Shown in pieces: positions 29,552 through 41,800 of a stretch of DNA of 64,000 bases. Position 1 is the first letter of the stretch. Each line of letters starts with the position of its first letter. Source of the stretch: Sitta carolinensis. Lineage: Eukaryota; Chordata; Aves; Passeriformes; Sittidae. The notes beneath the pieces were generated by a model. The model was not told where the DNA came from, did not search any database, and saw only the letters and a program-made list of their open reading frames with translations. The position numbers and the translations under genes were made by a program. The stretch covers positions 81,966,743 through 82,030,742 of the forward strand of contig CM063283.1 of NCBI GenBank assembly GCA_032173965.1. Direction: 5' to 3'.

Positions 29552-32500
29552 GGTAGTTATGTCGAAAAATACATTTTGCAAGAGTGTTTGAATCATAAGA
29601 GAATATTTACAGAATTTAGGGGGAGAAGACAGAGGAACTTAACATACCTAAAGGTTGAGCCCTATCTCTAATCACATCCCTACATCATCCCTACTCATGT
29701 TGGCCATGTCCTCGGCATTCCTCAAAGCCTAGAACCAGTCTTTCACCCTGTTGCTACATATTTTTGCATAGACCTCCTTGAAGCAATTTGTCAAAGTCGT
29801 CATTTTGGGTAGTTGCCTAATGAAGTGGGTTATGTATTCGTGTTATTCATTCATCTGTTTCATACAATTCCGAATCCTTTCTTCTTAATCAAACCTCTGT
29901 TTTTAATGACCAAGTAAAACAGTCATGCTAACTTCTTTCACAACTGAAATAGGTTAACCAAAATAAGCTAAGAGAGATGTGGATTATTTTTACCATGTTT
30001 TTTTTCCTAATTGAACTAATGTCACCAGCTGCTTTCTGACATATCCTGTTATTTATACTTTCTAGTTTGATCTTTTTTTTTTTTTTCTACATCTATGTAA
30101 AGGTGAAACAGAGGAAAAAACCCAATAAAGCAGTGTAATGACACAAAAATATAATTTGAATCCATAGTGCATGGCAAATTCGTGCTGGAATCAAAATTGT
30201 CAACTACATTTGCAGTTTCCTCAAAGCAGCTCCCAACCCACTGCTGCATTTATATTTGATCAGTTTTTAAGTGTACAAACTATTAAAAAAGAGAGTTACT
30301 CACAAAAACTAATGATGCAGATCACAGTTTTTTCATTAAGTTTTTCACAGCTTGACACAGTTTTAGCTGGGTTGTTTTTCATTTAGACTTGGAAACTTGC
30401 TTTTAATTTTGCCTATTTCTTGGAATAGAAACAGTGTATGTTGAAATCTTTTTCAGATAAACAGGTTTAATTATGATAGTTGATTGTCATCCTGTCCCTG
30501 TTGATACAAAGCACTGTTAGACGGCTCTGTCTTAGAGCATGAACATTTGCCTCAGTGTGAGTTTTCCTTTGAACATATAATTGTATCTATTTAAACAGCA
30601 ATTCTAATACAACCTTTCATAATAAATGCATGTGTGTATGCATATACATATATCTATATATACACAAACACCCTTGTATTTTTTGCCTCTATCTGGACTA
30701 CCTTCAGAATTTCACTTCCATTGATCCAGGGATCAATGGGTAAAAGAGTAACATCTATCTGTTTTTCTTTAAAGAAGCCTTGAACATATCATAGGTGTGA
30801 AAATACCAAATAATTGATCATGAGTATGTGTATTGAAAAACAAAGTGATTCTCATGGGGATTCTAAAGTAAACTGATATTAAAATTAGAAAGCAATCCAA
30901 AGAGTAAAAATTAAGCAATCTGCTACTAAATGCTAAGGGTTTCCTCTGCACTGTATGTTAATTTGTATTAATTTGTATTCACTACTTCTCTAAGGGTGTA
31001 TACTTTATTTTTAGAGAAATTGAGGCAGTGAAAGTAGAGATGTTCACAAGATTTAACACTGAAAGAAAAGAAGAAAGCAATATCAATCACAGATTCTAGT
31101 TCAAGAGTTCCTGGCATGACCATCACAGTATCTAGATCAGTGCAAATTAAATGGAACAGTCCTGTCGTAACCCAAAAGCAGCAGGAGGACTGCTATCTGT
31201 ACAGACTGCTGGCTCCATAGGAAAAATATACCTCTCTTTCCACTATCAGCTGAAGAGTATGAAACCAGGATGGAAGAAATATGTCTGACTCTCTTTTTAG
31301 CCTAGTTTTTGCCTGCCTTCTACACAAATTGCATATTATCTCCTTTTTCTCCATAATTATCGCCATAATTGTAGAAGTAAGGATGGCTACACTTGCTGTT
31401 ATGGTTAAGATTTTTGTGTCATATTTCTTCGGCACCATTCAGTGGCCTGAAGTAAGGTGGGCCTAGGTGGGACTTTAAAGCACATGAGGGCCATATTTTA
31501 TAAAGCTCTTTTGAAATCTGAGGATATAAACAAGCATACAGTTCATTGAATTACACATATCTTACCAGTTCAGGTACTTCTCAATATCTTCCAAGGCAAC
31601 TAATTTTCATGTTTTAGGAACTAAGTGCTATAAATGGTTAAACACTTCAGGTGAAATGGTTTTCCATCTGCAAAGGCATTTTTTTCTCAGATTCAAAGCA
31701 TTTCACAGAGATGTGGCAAAGTGTGTGACATTTCCTACAATTGAAAGTCAAACTAAATAAGATTGAATTTACCTCATTAAAGTAGATGTTATTTTATACA
31801 AATAAAGGGAAAAGTATAAGTTTAGTGTTTTCTTTTATTTAATTTTGAAAATTTGTTACATATTCAATAATATAAAAACATAGAAAATGAACATAATTAT
31901 GTTACAATAGTAACAAACAATATGAAAAATTAATGTATTGGTGCTTGCAAACTGAAATTTTAGTTCTAGGAGAAAATTTGAATCTGAATTTGATTTGGTA
32001 TAAAAAATAAACTTCAGAGTTTCCTAAGCAAAGGGAATTTTTATTTTTTTTAAGTTGTTTTGATAAGATCTCTGAAAATCTGGCACTTAGAGCTGCCTTA
32101 ACTCTGTTGGCTTTCATGTTCTTTGTAATATTCCTAGAGACTTCAAAGGAATCAATTAGTTAATGCTAAGGATTTTTAAAAATCTCATTCTCTTTCTGTT
32201 CACAATCTGTGTAATAGGGAGGTGATTAGAATATCTATACTACAGAGGTATTCTGAAGTTTTAATTAAGTTCTAGAAATTAATTTAGGATCTTGAGATGG
32301 GAGAAGTGGAAAGAAATAACATCCTCATGTGCTCTGGAGCCTCTGGCTGCAGACTGTGAAGCTGTAGCCAGTTTTACCTCTTGGAAATATGAGACTTTTA
32401 ACTCCCAAAAGTATGAACTGGAGCTAAATGTCTCTAAGTTGTGAAATGTGGAAAACCTTTGTGTATTTAGAATACTCTTTGCTCATGTTTTGTAATGAGA

Positions 32501-35500
32501 TGTTCGTTAGTCTCAGTCTGCAGTCTTTAATAATATTCCTCACTAGGATTCTTTTCATCAGCCACTTGTAGATGTTCCTCTGACTGCTCAGTCTTCTTTC
32601 CATCTCATAAGAATTCCTCATTTCAATAAGAACATGGGCATTTTTATGGTAGGTTTTTTTTGTTTATTTTTCATAATTTCCCGGTGCCTTAGGAAATACT
32701 ATTTTTGTCTGAGCATGGTCAAGATTGACATATGTATAAGTCTGGGTATCGGTGTGCATTCTGGTACACATTTCTAGAAGAAAAATTATTTAAATGTTTC
32801 TCGTTCCCACTATGAAATACCAGCCTCTTTAAAATCTCTTGAGTGTAAAAGCCCTGTGTAATTGGAGAGTGGGGAAGAATAGCCGCTGCTCCTCCTTTGA
32901 TCCTTCTGAGACACACTAGAAATGGCACATATCCTCCTGCTCCTGTGAGGACATGACCTCCATGTAATCCCTGCAAGGTAAAGGTAGATGAAAACTGCTG
33001 CATCTACCTCCCTTGGATTAAGAAGGCAGGTTCCCTCAGAAGTGAGCATTCAGGAAACCCCACAATGCGGGGTGGGGGGGAGTTCTCTGAACTGCTGCAG
33101 ACGTGAGGGAGAGCGATGATCCATAGACACGTCACTCACTCAGCAGGTTTTCAGTCAGAGTCAACATGGGACAGTTGTCACATGCTCTACAGGCAAATTA
33201 AATGAGGAGGGTTGTATCTACACACTGAAAGCTCATACCTACATGATGCACAGACTGAGAAACACATGCACAGCCATTCATGCTAGGCAGGTTTGGAAAG
33301 CTTCTAGATAATCTGGTCCACTAAGTGTAATACAGAAGGCTAGACAACTCATATTTTCCTTTCTAGTGGATTTTGATATTCACTCTGCTTCCACCCTGAG
33401 CCTGACACTAAAAATGTCCTTTCTGATTGAAGATATTTCTGTTAACTGTCCTAACCTCAGAGCTCAGCTGTGGGGCTTTTGCCTCTGGGCACATTTCCTT
33501 GCTTGATGGTAAAGTACCTATCACAAATAGTATCTGAGAGACCACTGCCCCTCACAGCATCCCTTGTCACATAATACCTCTAAACATAACCTTTTACTTC
33601 TAGATGGGGCCATTGGGATTTGGCAGCAGAAGCATGGGCAGGACCCAGGGTCAGGGTGTGATGGGCAAGGCTAACACACAGCTGCAGCAGTGGCACAAAA
33701 CAGAGGAGTGTGGGCCACCTCATCAGGTGTTAATGGGCTATGAAGGGATCATAACTTCTGGCTAAAACCCTCTCTTCTTGTTCTGGTTAATCTGCATCTC
33801 TAGTATTTTTGTCATCAAGCAATTAGAAAACCAGTCTGCTTTAAATGGATTGCTTTGGTCTTGGGTGGGGAAGTGCAAGGCCCAAAAATACGGTGAAGCT
33901 TTGAAGTTTAAAATAAATGTTGACCACTTAGATTGTCCAGAGACTAGGGGGTTTTTACCCATAAAATACTGTGAGAATTAAAGGAGGGGAAAAAAAGTAG
34001 CAATTGGTTTAGTTGTATTCTGAATAAATGTCATCTAAAAAAAATTTAATTTTTAAGTGGAAGATTAGAAAAATGTAATCCAGAGGACTATTTTTGTCTT
34101 GTTATTCCAGAGTATTTCGTCCCTGTGAAAACAAAACAGTATTGTTAAAAACAGAAGAATGTGTACCACATTAGAAATGCAACAACAACAACTGTAAAAT
34201 CTCAAGTTTCTTGTGCTTCTGAGTATAAAATGCCTAATGTGACTGGCATTTCTATATTATTGTTTTCATTTGCCTTAAACTGCTGTATCGCAGTTTCACA
34301 TACAAAGTGGCTGCATTGGGGAAATAGATAAAATAGTCCCTAATCCAAGACTTCTGCAAGGTTGGTTGGTTTATAGCCATAAACTGTTGTGGTTTATTAT
34401 TTACCAAGGTAAAAGTATGCAACAAATATCAGATCCCTCCGTGGCTCATGAGTTTTTCTCACAAAACGAGACCTTTTCATGATTCATGAACTCTCCCTAT
34501 GCAATGTAAATAGATGCTAAGATGAAGCAACAAGTTTCTTTGTGCTCCATTTCATTGCTGTGATGTCAGACATGACTTCAGTGCTGTAGTCTTTACTGTG
34601 CAGGCATTTTTTTATTTGCATGACAGTTATTGTCTCCAGAGTGCGGAAGAAAAAAATAAAATGTTCAGCCTATGCAATTTAATCAAAGCAACTATTCAGA
34701 ATGTAAGGAGTGGATCTCCTGTTTGCGCAGTGTAACTGGGAAAACTTTGAAGTTTGTCCTGTCTGTTCCCTCCTTTCTTTCTTTCCCCAACAATCTCCCA
34801 ACCAAACATTTATGGTTATTCAGTTGACAGCCAATAAATAGTGAAGTGTTTGGGGGAAATCTGTAGTTTTTTTGGAAAGAAACCTATAAAAGAAAGAGAC
34901 GAAGGGAGAAAGAGGAGGAGAGAGACCGTAATCTGTACACCATCTGTTGCCTAGTGCAATCCATGCTGACACAGGGTTTTTTGACATTTTATACCTCAAA
35001 TGCAAGCACATAGATCATTTCTACCTTGTACTTTTCCCGTCTCATTATCGGAATTTATTCCCTCGCTTTGTTGTTGGTGGAGTCCCTATTCTAATTGTTT
35101 CTTACATGTGCTGTAAATCTGTCCTCCAATCAGTAAAGCCCTGGAACATGAAACTGAGACCTAGCAATTTCCTTTGCTTACCAGTGCATCTGCTGGAGCG
35201 TAGTGTTGAAATAAAATGAAACATGTTTGCACTCTTTTCCTATCATACTGTAATGCGCCTTTCATTTTGCTCAAGGAATTTTTAATATTCAAGCCATACC
35301 CTGTGCATGAAGTCATTTCCCTTTGATATAATTGTAATGGTAATACGCATGGCCTAACTGGCAGTGGCACAGCTGGCTGCTTGCCACAGCTGAGCCTCTG
35401 ACTCAAAGACTTTAATTCTGTCATGCCTCATCTGGTTTTATGTACTCTTTTGTAGTTAGTTCACAAATTTATTCTAGGGTATCCATTGAGATGGGCAGGC

Positions 35501-37159
35501 CATTGACTTTTCTCTAAAGATAGCACACTAAACTAATGAAGGGCACCAAATATGTGCATTGATAACCTGTGTGCATACTGAAAGAAATCAGATTATAAGT
35601 CAATGTGTCTGTGTGGTCAGGACTTATTGACAGATGCTTAGACCCTGATTGTACAAAGATTTAGTGGCGGTAAATAAAGATAAGCATAGGCAAAATCTTG
35701 CCTCATCGCTGCCTGCAGGATCTGCTGTCACAAACAGCAAGTGGCACAGGGTCTGCACAAGCTGCATTAGCAGCTTCTTACCCCACAGGACCATTTTATT
35801 AATTAATAGCTGTGTTTTGTTTTGCAGGTTTTAATTAACTGAGTCTGTTTGCAAAACTGTGATGTGGCTTCAGTCCCAAGGAACTTTTAAAGTATCTCCT
35901 CAGGTTTGTTTTCACGTACAAGGTCAGAAAAAAGTTCTTCAGCCTAAAGTGCCATGTCCTAATGTTTTATAAGCCTACCATACCTCTTTCCCTTCATCTA
36001 TCACTGAGTCCAAAATGCATGCTGCCAAAGGAAGGTTCTATGTTTATCTTTCCGATTTCATCCCTTTCTGCTTTCACTAAGGCCTTCCATCTTTATTCCT
36101 CTAACTCCCCTAAAAAAGTGATTGTTTCAAGAAGCCAGAGTGTGTGACCCCTGCTTCCAATTACCCACTGGAAATATACTTCAAATGATGGTTACCATCT
36201 TCATCCATCCTCACCTTTCTGAGTCTGCTGTTTTTCTCCTCTCTATTTGTCCATAATAACTTAGAAGGTTTGCTTTTGTCTATAAAGTTCAATGCACATC
36301 TACTGAGTTACAAGAGCAATAAAGTGTTGTTTACCAGACTTATGGATCACTCACTTTCAGTCTATTGTTCAAATGTGAGCCCCCTCTGAAAGTTAAAAGC
36401 TGTTGGTGTGAATCGATTAAGACTTCATTTTATGCTAGCTGAAATCAATGACCAAGCCTGTTTCTTACTGTGGAAGAAAGGTCTTACTAGCTACACACAC
36501 TATAGATTTTCTTGATTTGATGGTCAAGCCATAATGCTGAAAAAAATGTTACTTGAGCAAAGAATTTAATTCAACCTGAGATTAAAAATTTTTTTAGTTG
36601 TGCATTAACTATAACTTTTTTTAAATGATGAAGAAAAATTCATAAAAAATGCTGATTCAAAGTGGAAAAATATGACTTTATGGAAATTAGAAAGAGTTTT
36701 GTCTTCTTTTAAATACACTTTTTTTTCTCTTACCTTTTGGGGAAGAAAAAAATTGTACCAGATCCTTTTATAGGATTGAGGAAGTAAAAAAATACAGTAA
36801 AGCGAATGAGTTCTGTCAGGCTCTTATTTACAGCCACTCTCAAGTCATGACTCAGCCAATCTGCTATATAGATCACCTGTGATCTGTATTTTGGGATGCA
36901 GGAGTAAATAAGCAGAAATAAGGGAATATTGGTACCTTTTCAAGTCTTGCACTGATAAGAAGCCAAACATAGACATAGTCTACACGTAAATTAAAGTTCA
37001 CAGATTTCACTGTTTTAGGAAGAGAGTATCTCAGCCCTTTCAAGAACATATTCTGCCATTCTCTTGTGAACATTGCTTTAGGAATAGCAGCTACCACAAA
37101 CAAGAAAAAGTTTTCCAATTTGACATCTATGAACTGAATGTGGCAGACATAAGAAGAAA

Positions 37160-37505
37160 AGAATGAGGGGAGATTTCATCATATCTACAAGTTTCTTGTG
37201 AGGGGAAGAAGAGGGGCAGCCACTGATCGATTCTCTCTGGGGACCACTGACAGGCCCCAAGGGAATGGCCTGAAGCTGTGTAAGGGGAGGTTTAGGTTGT
37301 GTGTTAGGAAAATGTTCCTCACCCAGAGGGTGGCTGGGCACTGGAACAGCTCCTCAGGGCAGTGGTCACAGCACCAGCCTGATAGCTCAAACCCTTGTGT
37401 GTTCAGACACATGGTGTAATTCTTGGGGATGATTCTGTACAGGACTTGGAGCTGGACTTGGTGATCCTTTTGGACCCCTTCCATCTCAGGATATACTAGG
37501 ATTCA
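37160..37505 (+). mobile_element. CR1 LINE 3' fragment
   Basis: Starts at the GAGGGGAGATTTCATCAT segment that lies in the last part of CR1 ORF2 and 3' UTR. It runs through GTGTAAGGGGAGGTTTAGG and CAGACACATGGTGTAATTCTTGG to the end GGACTTGGTGATCCTTTTGG, then CTCAGGATATACTAGGATTC. The terminal 55 bases belong to the tail type shared with the passerine SINE TguSINE1, and match the SINE at 59867-59937. It is severely 5'-truncated, moderately diverged, and has no usable reading frame. The final octamers have mutated (ACTAGGATTC in place of TCTATGATTC). Confidence 0.9.
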
Positions 37506-38696
37506 GTGAAAACTCACAATCTGAGGGCTTAAATTACCACCCCCCCAAAAAAAAAAAAATTGCTAATTTTCATTTGAATTATTCCTTGATTTATGTACCC
37601 ACTTGAAAAATTCAGACAACTTATTCTCATGCTCCAACTACTAAGTATTTAACTATAAACATTTAATTTGGAAACTCTTGGTTCTCCTCTCCACTGTGCT
37701 TTTTCCCTTTCCTTCATCTCGAAAGAATCTAAGTTTGGCATGTGTGCCAAGTGACCACTTTCCTAATCTTCCTGATAATCCATGCAACTGAATGATATGG
37801 TAATAAGGTACAGAAGTTAATTACATTTGGTGAAAGCACAAAAAATTCATTTCATGCCAGCCCCATCTCTGAAATACTATCCTGGCTTATGCTATTCATA
37901 CATACCCATGTCAAAGGTAGCCTAAGGAAAAAAACCACTTGTGCCTCCAGTACGTGCTTAGGTTTAGAATTTTCCAGCCCCTGTTACTCTGTTCACAATT
38001 TATTTTCTTCATATCAGCTTTAAATATGAAGTAGGTTCCCAATGTTTACTTAAATTTTTCAGTTTTTAAAAATAGTATTGCAAGCATATGATTCTCATAA
38101 AGCATTTTGTGCAGGAGAAAAGTAAGCCTAGAGGCAAATCCTGTAACTCTCCAGACTGTAAAGACAGAATGATGACAAATTGTATAAATATGTGCAAATT
38201 GTCCAAATGATGTCATGTATTCAGGCTTGCAAAAGGCAGGAAGAATACTTGAGTCTAAGGTCAGCAGACTCTGTCTTGGAATAAAATTGAGCAATTAGAT
38301 TCAATTTGCTTAAATTTATCACCAAGAAAAATGTTTTGTTTAATCTTAATCTTTGTCTTATTTTTGAAGCATTTTAGAACTTACTGTATTACTACATCAG
38401 TGAAGGCCCCCAGTAAATTCAGGAAAAGCCTGAGAGCAGCATGCATTAAGCAGGCTGCCTGTTGGAAAGGATTGGTGAAGTAGGGCAGTGTACTTGTGAC
38501 CTACCACATGAAACTTTTCAATACAATTTAAATAGCAAATTGAAGAGCCTTGCAAAGCTGGGTGCTTTTTTCTTGAAACAAGCAGCACTTTAGATTACTT
38601 GGGAAATTGCATATTGAAACTTTCTGGGGCTAGACGACAGAAGTATGTTCCCTGGGCTCCAACTGGTCTGTAAATGCTTATACTGAAGCATTTTTG

Positions 38697-38848
38697 ATTT
38701 ACATTACATAGGTCTTCATTTCTCTCTTCCTCTTTTCCTCTCTCTCCCTCTCCTCCCCTCCCCTTTCAGTATCGAGGTCAACCTTCTCCAATTATTTGTC
38801 TGCAAACCATTTCTTTCTTTAAGTTTTCCCATTTACATTACATAGGTC
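38697..38848. repeat. 18-base perfect direct repeat flanking a pyrimidine-rich 116-base segment
   Basis: ATTTACATTACATAGGTC occurs at 38697-38714 and again at 38831-38848. The segment between starts with a long C/T tract and includes CCCCTTTCAG at 38760-38769. The arrangement could be a target-site duplication around an unrecognised insertion or a small segmental duplication. Confidence 0.8.
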
Positions 38849-41800
38849 AGTGTCTCCTTGGGTCAAGCTGCTTAACTTCCACTGCATTATTTTCTCACCT
38901 TCTAGTGCTTTGCTTCCTCTCTGGTCTCACCCTCCACCCTCAGCCCTTCCAGATTTGGAGAGAGAAGATTAATGTAAAAAGGGAAAGAAAAATTTATTTA
39001 TTTCTGCTTTCCTGCTTTTTTGGAGAGATTTCTTCTAGTCACAATCACTGGAACACAGGTCCAGCTGAATATGCAGGTGTTTTTTTTAACCATGCATTGA
39101 GCTGCTTGTTGTCCTCTACATCTGCTTTTAGTGGGGACAATCATTATCTATTGTTCAGGTTGCATACTTTGGTGATAGGTTTGCATGTCTGTGTAGAAAC
39201 TTTCAAACCTACTGATGTCTGAACACTTTGGAGCACCTCAGTAATATTCATTTGGCAGACTGTGAAACTGTAATTGTTGACAGTAGATCTCTATTCCCAA
39301 TATCAGCTGGACTTCAGTTCCTATCATTAAAAGAAAAAAACCCTTTTATTTACTTATTTTTATAGATTTAAAAAATGAATGTCCAAAGAGAGAAGGATGA
39401 CAAACTAAAAAACTAAAACATTAAAATACAAAAAAATAGAAAAAAAAATGTGGCTCTGTCTGTGTAATACACAGTTTGGTATATTAACAGTAGTGCCTGC
39501 TGCATTTGAGAGGTCAAAGAGATTTGTTGTAAATATATAACATGCACTTGCCTCTGTTTCAGGATCAGGCACCTGCACACTTTTGTGAGGTGTGACTCAT
39601 AGAAAGAGGCAATGAGAGTAAAGGGTTTGCTCTCTAGCCTGCCTCTTTAGGAAAGAAATTAAGAACAGATGGAACCTGTTACAAAAGAATTTCTGGAGTA
39701 CAAACTTTAAAAATGGTTGTGGGGTATTTTTGGTTTTTTTTTTTTTTTTTTTTAAGAAAAAGAGAAGCTCTTAGAATGTTAGTGGGATGATATGTGGTGT
39801 ATGGCTAATTTGGCATCATGAAATCCAATCTAACATCAAGTTAATGCTGGAGCTGCTGAATGAGCTATTCTCCAAACATGTTTCAACTGCATACGTTAAA
39901 GCCCCTGTAACTGTTACTTTTAAGAGTACATTAAAAAGGTTGTGAAAACTGCTCCTTGTAATGATTTCTACAACAGGATCTCTGCAAACTCACAGCTGGA
40001 GGCTATCAAACACACACCTTCCTAATAGACAACACTGTGTGTACAATTAACACATTAATTTATAGAGTAAACTGATCAGGGGAGACTTGAGCTTCAAAGC
40101 CAAACACTCACCATTAAGGAAGAAGTGAGGTTACACGGCTGGAGCTGCCTTGCTTGCTGCAGCCCTTCCTGACACAAAATGCCTGTGCTGCTGAGCCCAG
40201 AGGTGCTCCCTGATTCCTGTGCCCAGGTGCATGCCTCTGCCAGACCCTAATTCCAAATAGGGACACAAGCAAGCTGTGCTCTTCGCCATCGTCTTCTCCA
40301 GTCCCCCTTGGCATTAAAGGAAACTCAGGCCATAGACCAGGCAGGCATGCGGCAACAAAATACTCCACCTGACTGACTGGGGAGGAGGTGGACAGGACAT
40401 AATCTCCTGCCTGCATGTATCCAGCATAAAAATACCAAACCAATCAAAGACACCAAAAGACAAGTCACCATAATAATTTAACACTAGGAATACTTTGTGT
40501 TTGCCTTTCAGAGTAGTTTCCTTGCTGGGTTTATGCCCTGCTCTTACATGGAAGAGGAGAGTTTAGCAGAATGAGGCACAAGGCATCCATCCTGTTTAAG
40601 CATGGACCCACCAAAAGTCAATCCCATTCATCATGCAAGGCCTCAGATTTAGCCAGAGAGGAAGCAACAGGACCTGGCTCACCATTGTCACTTCTCAGTG
40701 TTCGAGATGCAGTCTGAAATGAAAATGCAGTACTTGGAGCCGCTTCTTAGAGTGGAATGTTTAGGCTCTTTCTGGAGAAGATAGCCTCGACATTTTTCCT
40801 AATTATGTGAGGATTTAAGCTCCCTTTTTTTAAATAATCTGTTGATTAGAGCATTCATGAGGAACCAGTTGACTCATGCTGAAGTCTCAGCCACAGGCAT
40901 TCAGATTCATCCATACAGCCAGGAGTGCTTTATACATTTTGTCAAAGGGTGTTTTGCAGAGCCCCACTCTGCTCTCAGCCTTCCCAGCCCCATCTGATTT
41001 TCAGGACCTGCCTCCCTCTTGATGTCCTCTCCAGGCATGTTCTGTACACCTGCAATTACCCCTACTCGTGGAGTCACAGACTTCTCTGGATTTTCCTTCT
41101 GGTCGTCTCCCATCAGGAAAGAGTACTAAGATTTTCAAGCTCCGAATGAGTGGTTGGGGTTTTAGTTCTTTTTATAAAAATCCGATAACAGCTATCCTCT
41201 TTCTCTTTCCACTATCTACAGTTCTTCAAGGGACAAAGCAATTGGATAATTCCTCCATCTCAGAAGAATCCTGTACTTTCCCACCACACACACTCCCTTC
41301 TCTGTAGATAAATGCAGTGAGTGTGAGCAGCATACACAGAGCACTAAGGGCTAACCAGATCAGCAGTGCAGTGAGGAAAAAATATGACCTGCCTGAAGGA
41401 AGAGAAGCTCAGCTTTGAGTAACCAGAGAAGCAGTTCTTAAATTACTGTCTCTGAAGAGAGCAATGACTGAATGGTCTGGCCAATATTTGTTTGTGTGGT
41501 TCATCATTAGATTAATTTTTGAGGTCAAAATAAGAATGTTGCTGAGAGAGTTTCAGATACTTGGAGTTTCTTATTTACTTCCATTGCCACAGCCACAATA
41601 GACACCAGGTGCAGCTTCCATGAACTTTCCTTAGGTAGGTTTGGGTTTTTTGAGTAAAACCCATAACTGCCATCTCTGACACTCCTGGCCATAGATTTTC
41701 ACTTCTGTGACTCATTTACCTCCCCTTACATATTTAGCTGCTGACTTCCTGTGGAGTCAAAAGGAATTTGGTCATTTGCTCACAGTTTCTGAATGAGTTT

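Larger units (their letters stand above)
21864..37159. other. Unique AT-rich non-coding DNA, 15 kb without a recognisable gene
   Basis: I see no coding exon with matching splice sites, no RNA gene and no sizeable transposon. Minor items are a possible MIR/L2 relic at 26129-26175, a T/G-rich patch at 29442-29551, a 22-base near-palindrome at 30718-30739 and a 16-base palindrome-like AGATCACCTGTGATCT at 36870-36885. Open frames of up to 122 codons (26975-27343) are unfamiliar. Octamer ATTTGCAT followed by TGACAG near 34613-34626 is the kind of cluster found in enhancers but is not proof of one. Confidence 0.55.

Noticed and set aside
40114..40443. 109-codon minus frame in slightly GC-richer DNA
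   Set aside because: No known family, no flanking splice signals in phase, and length within chance for that composition.
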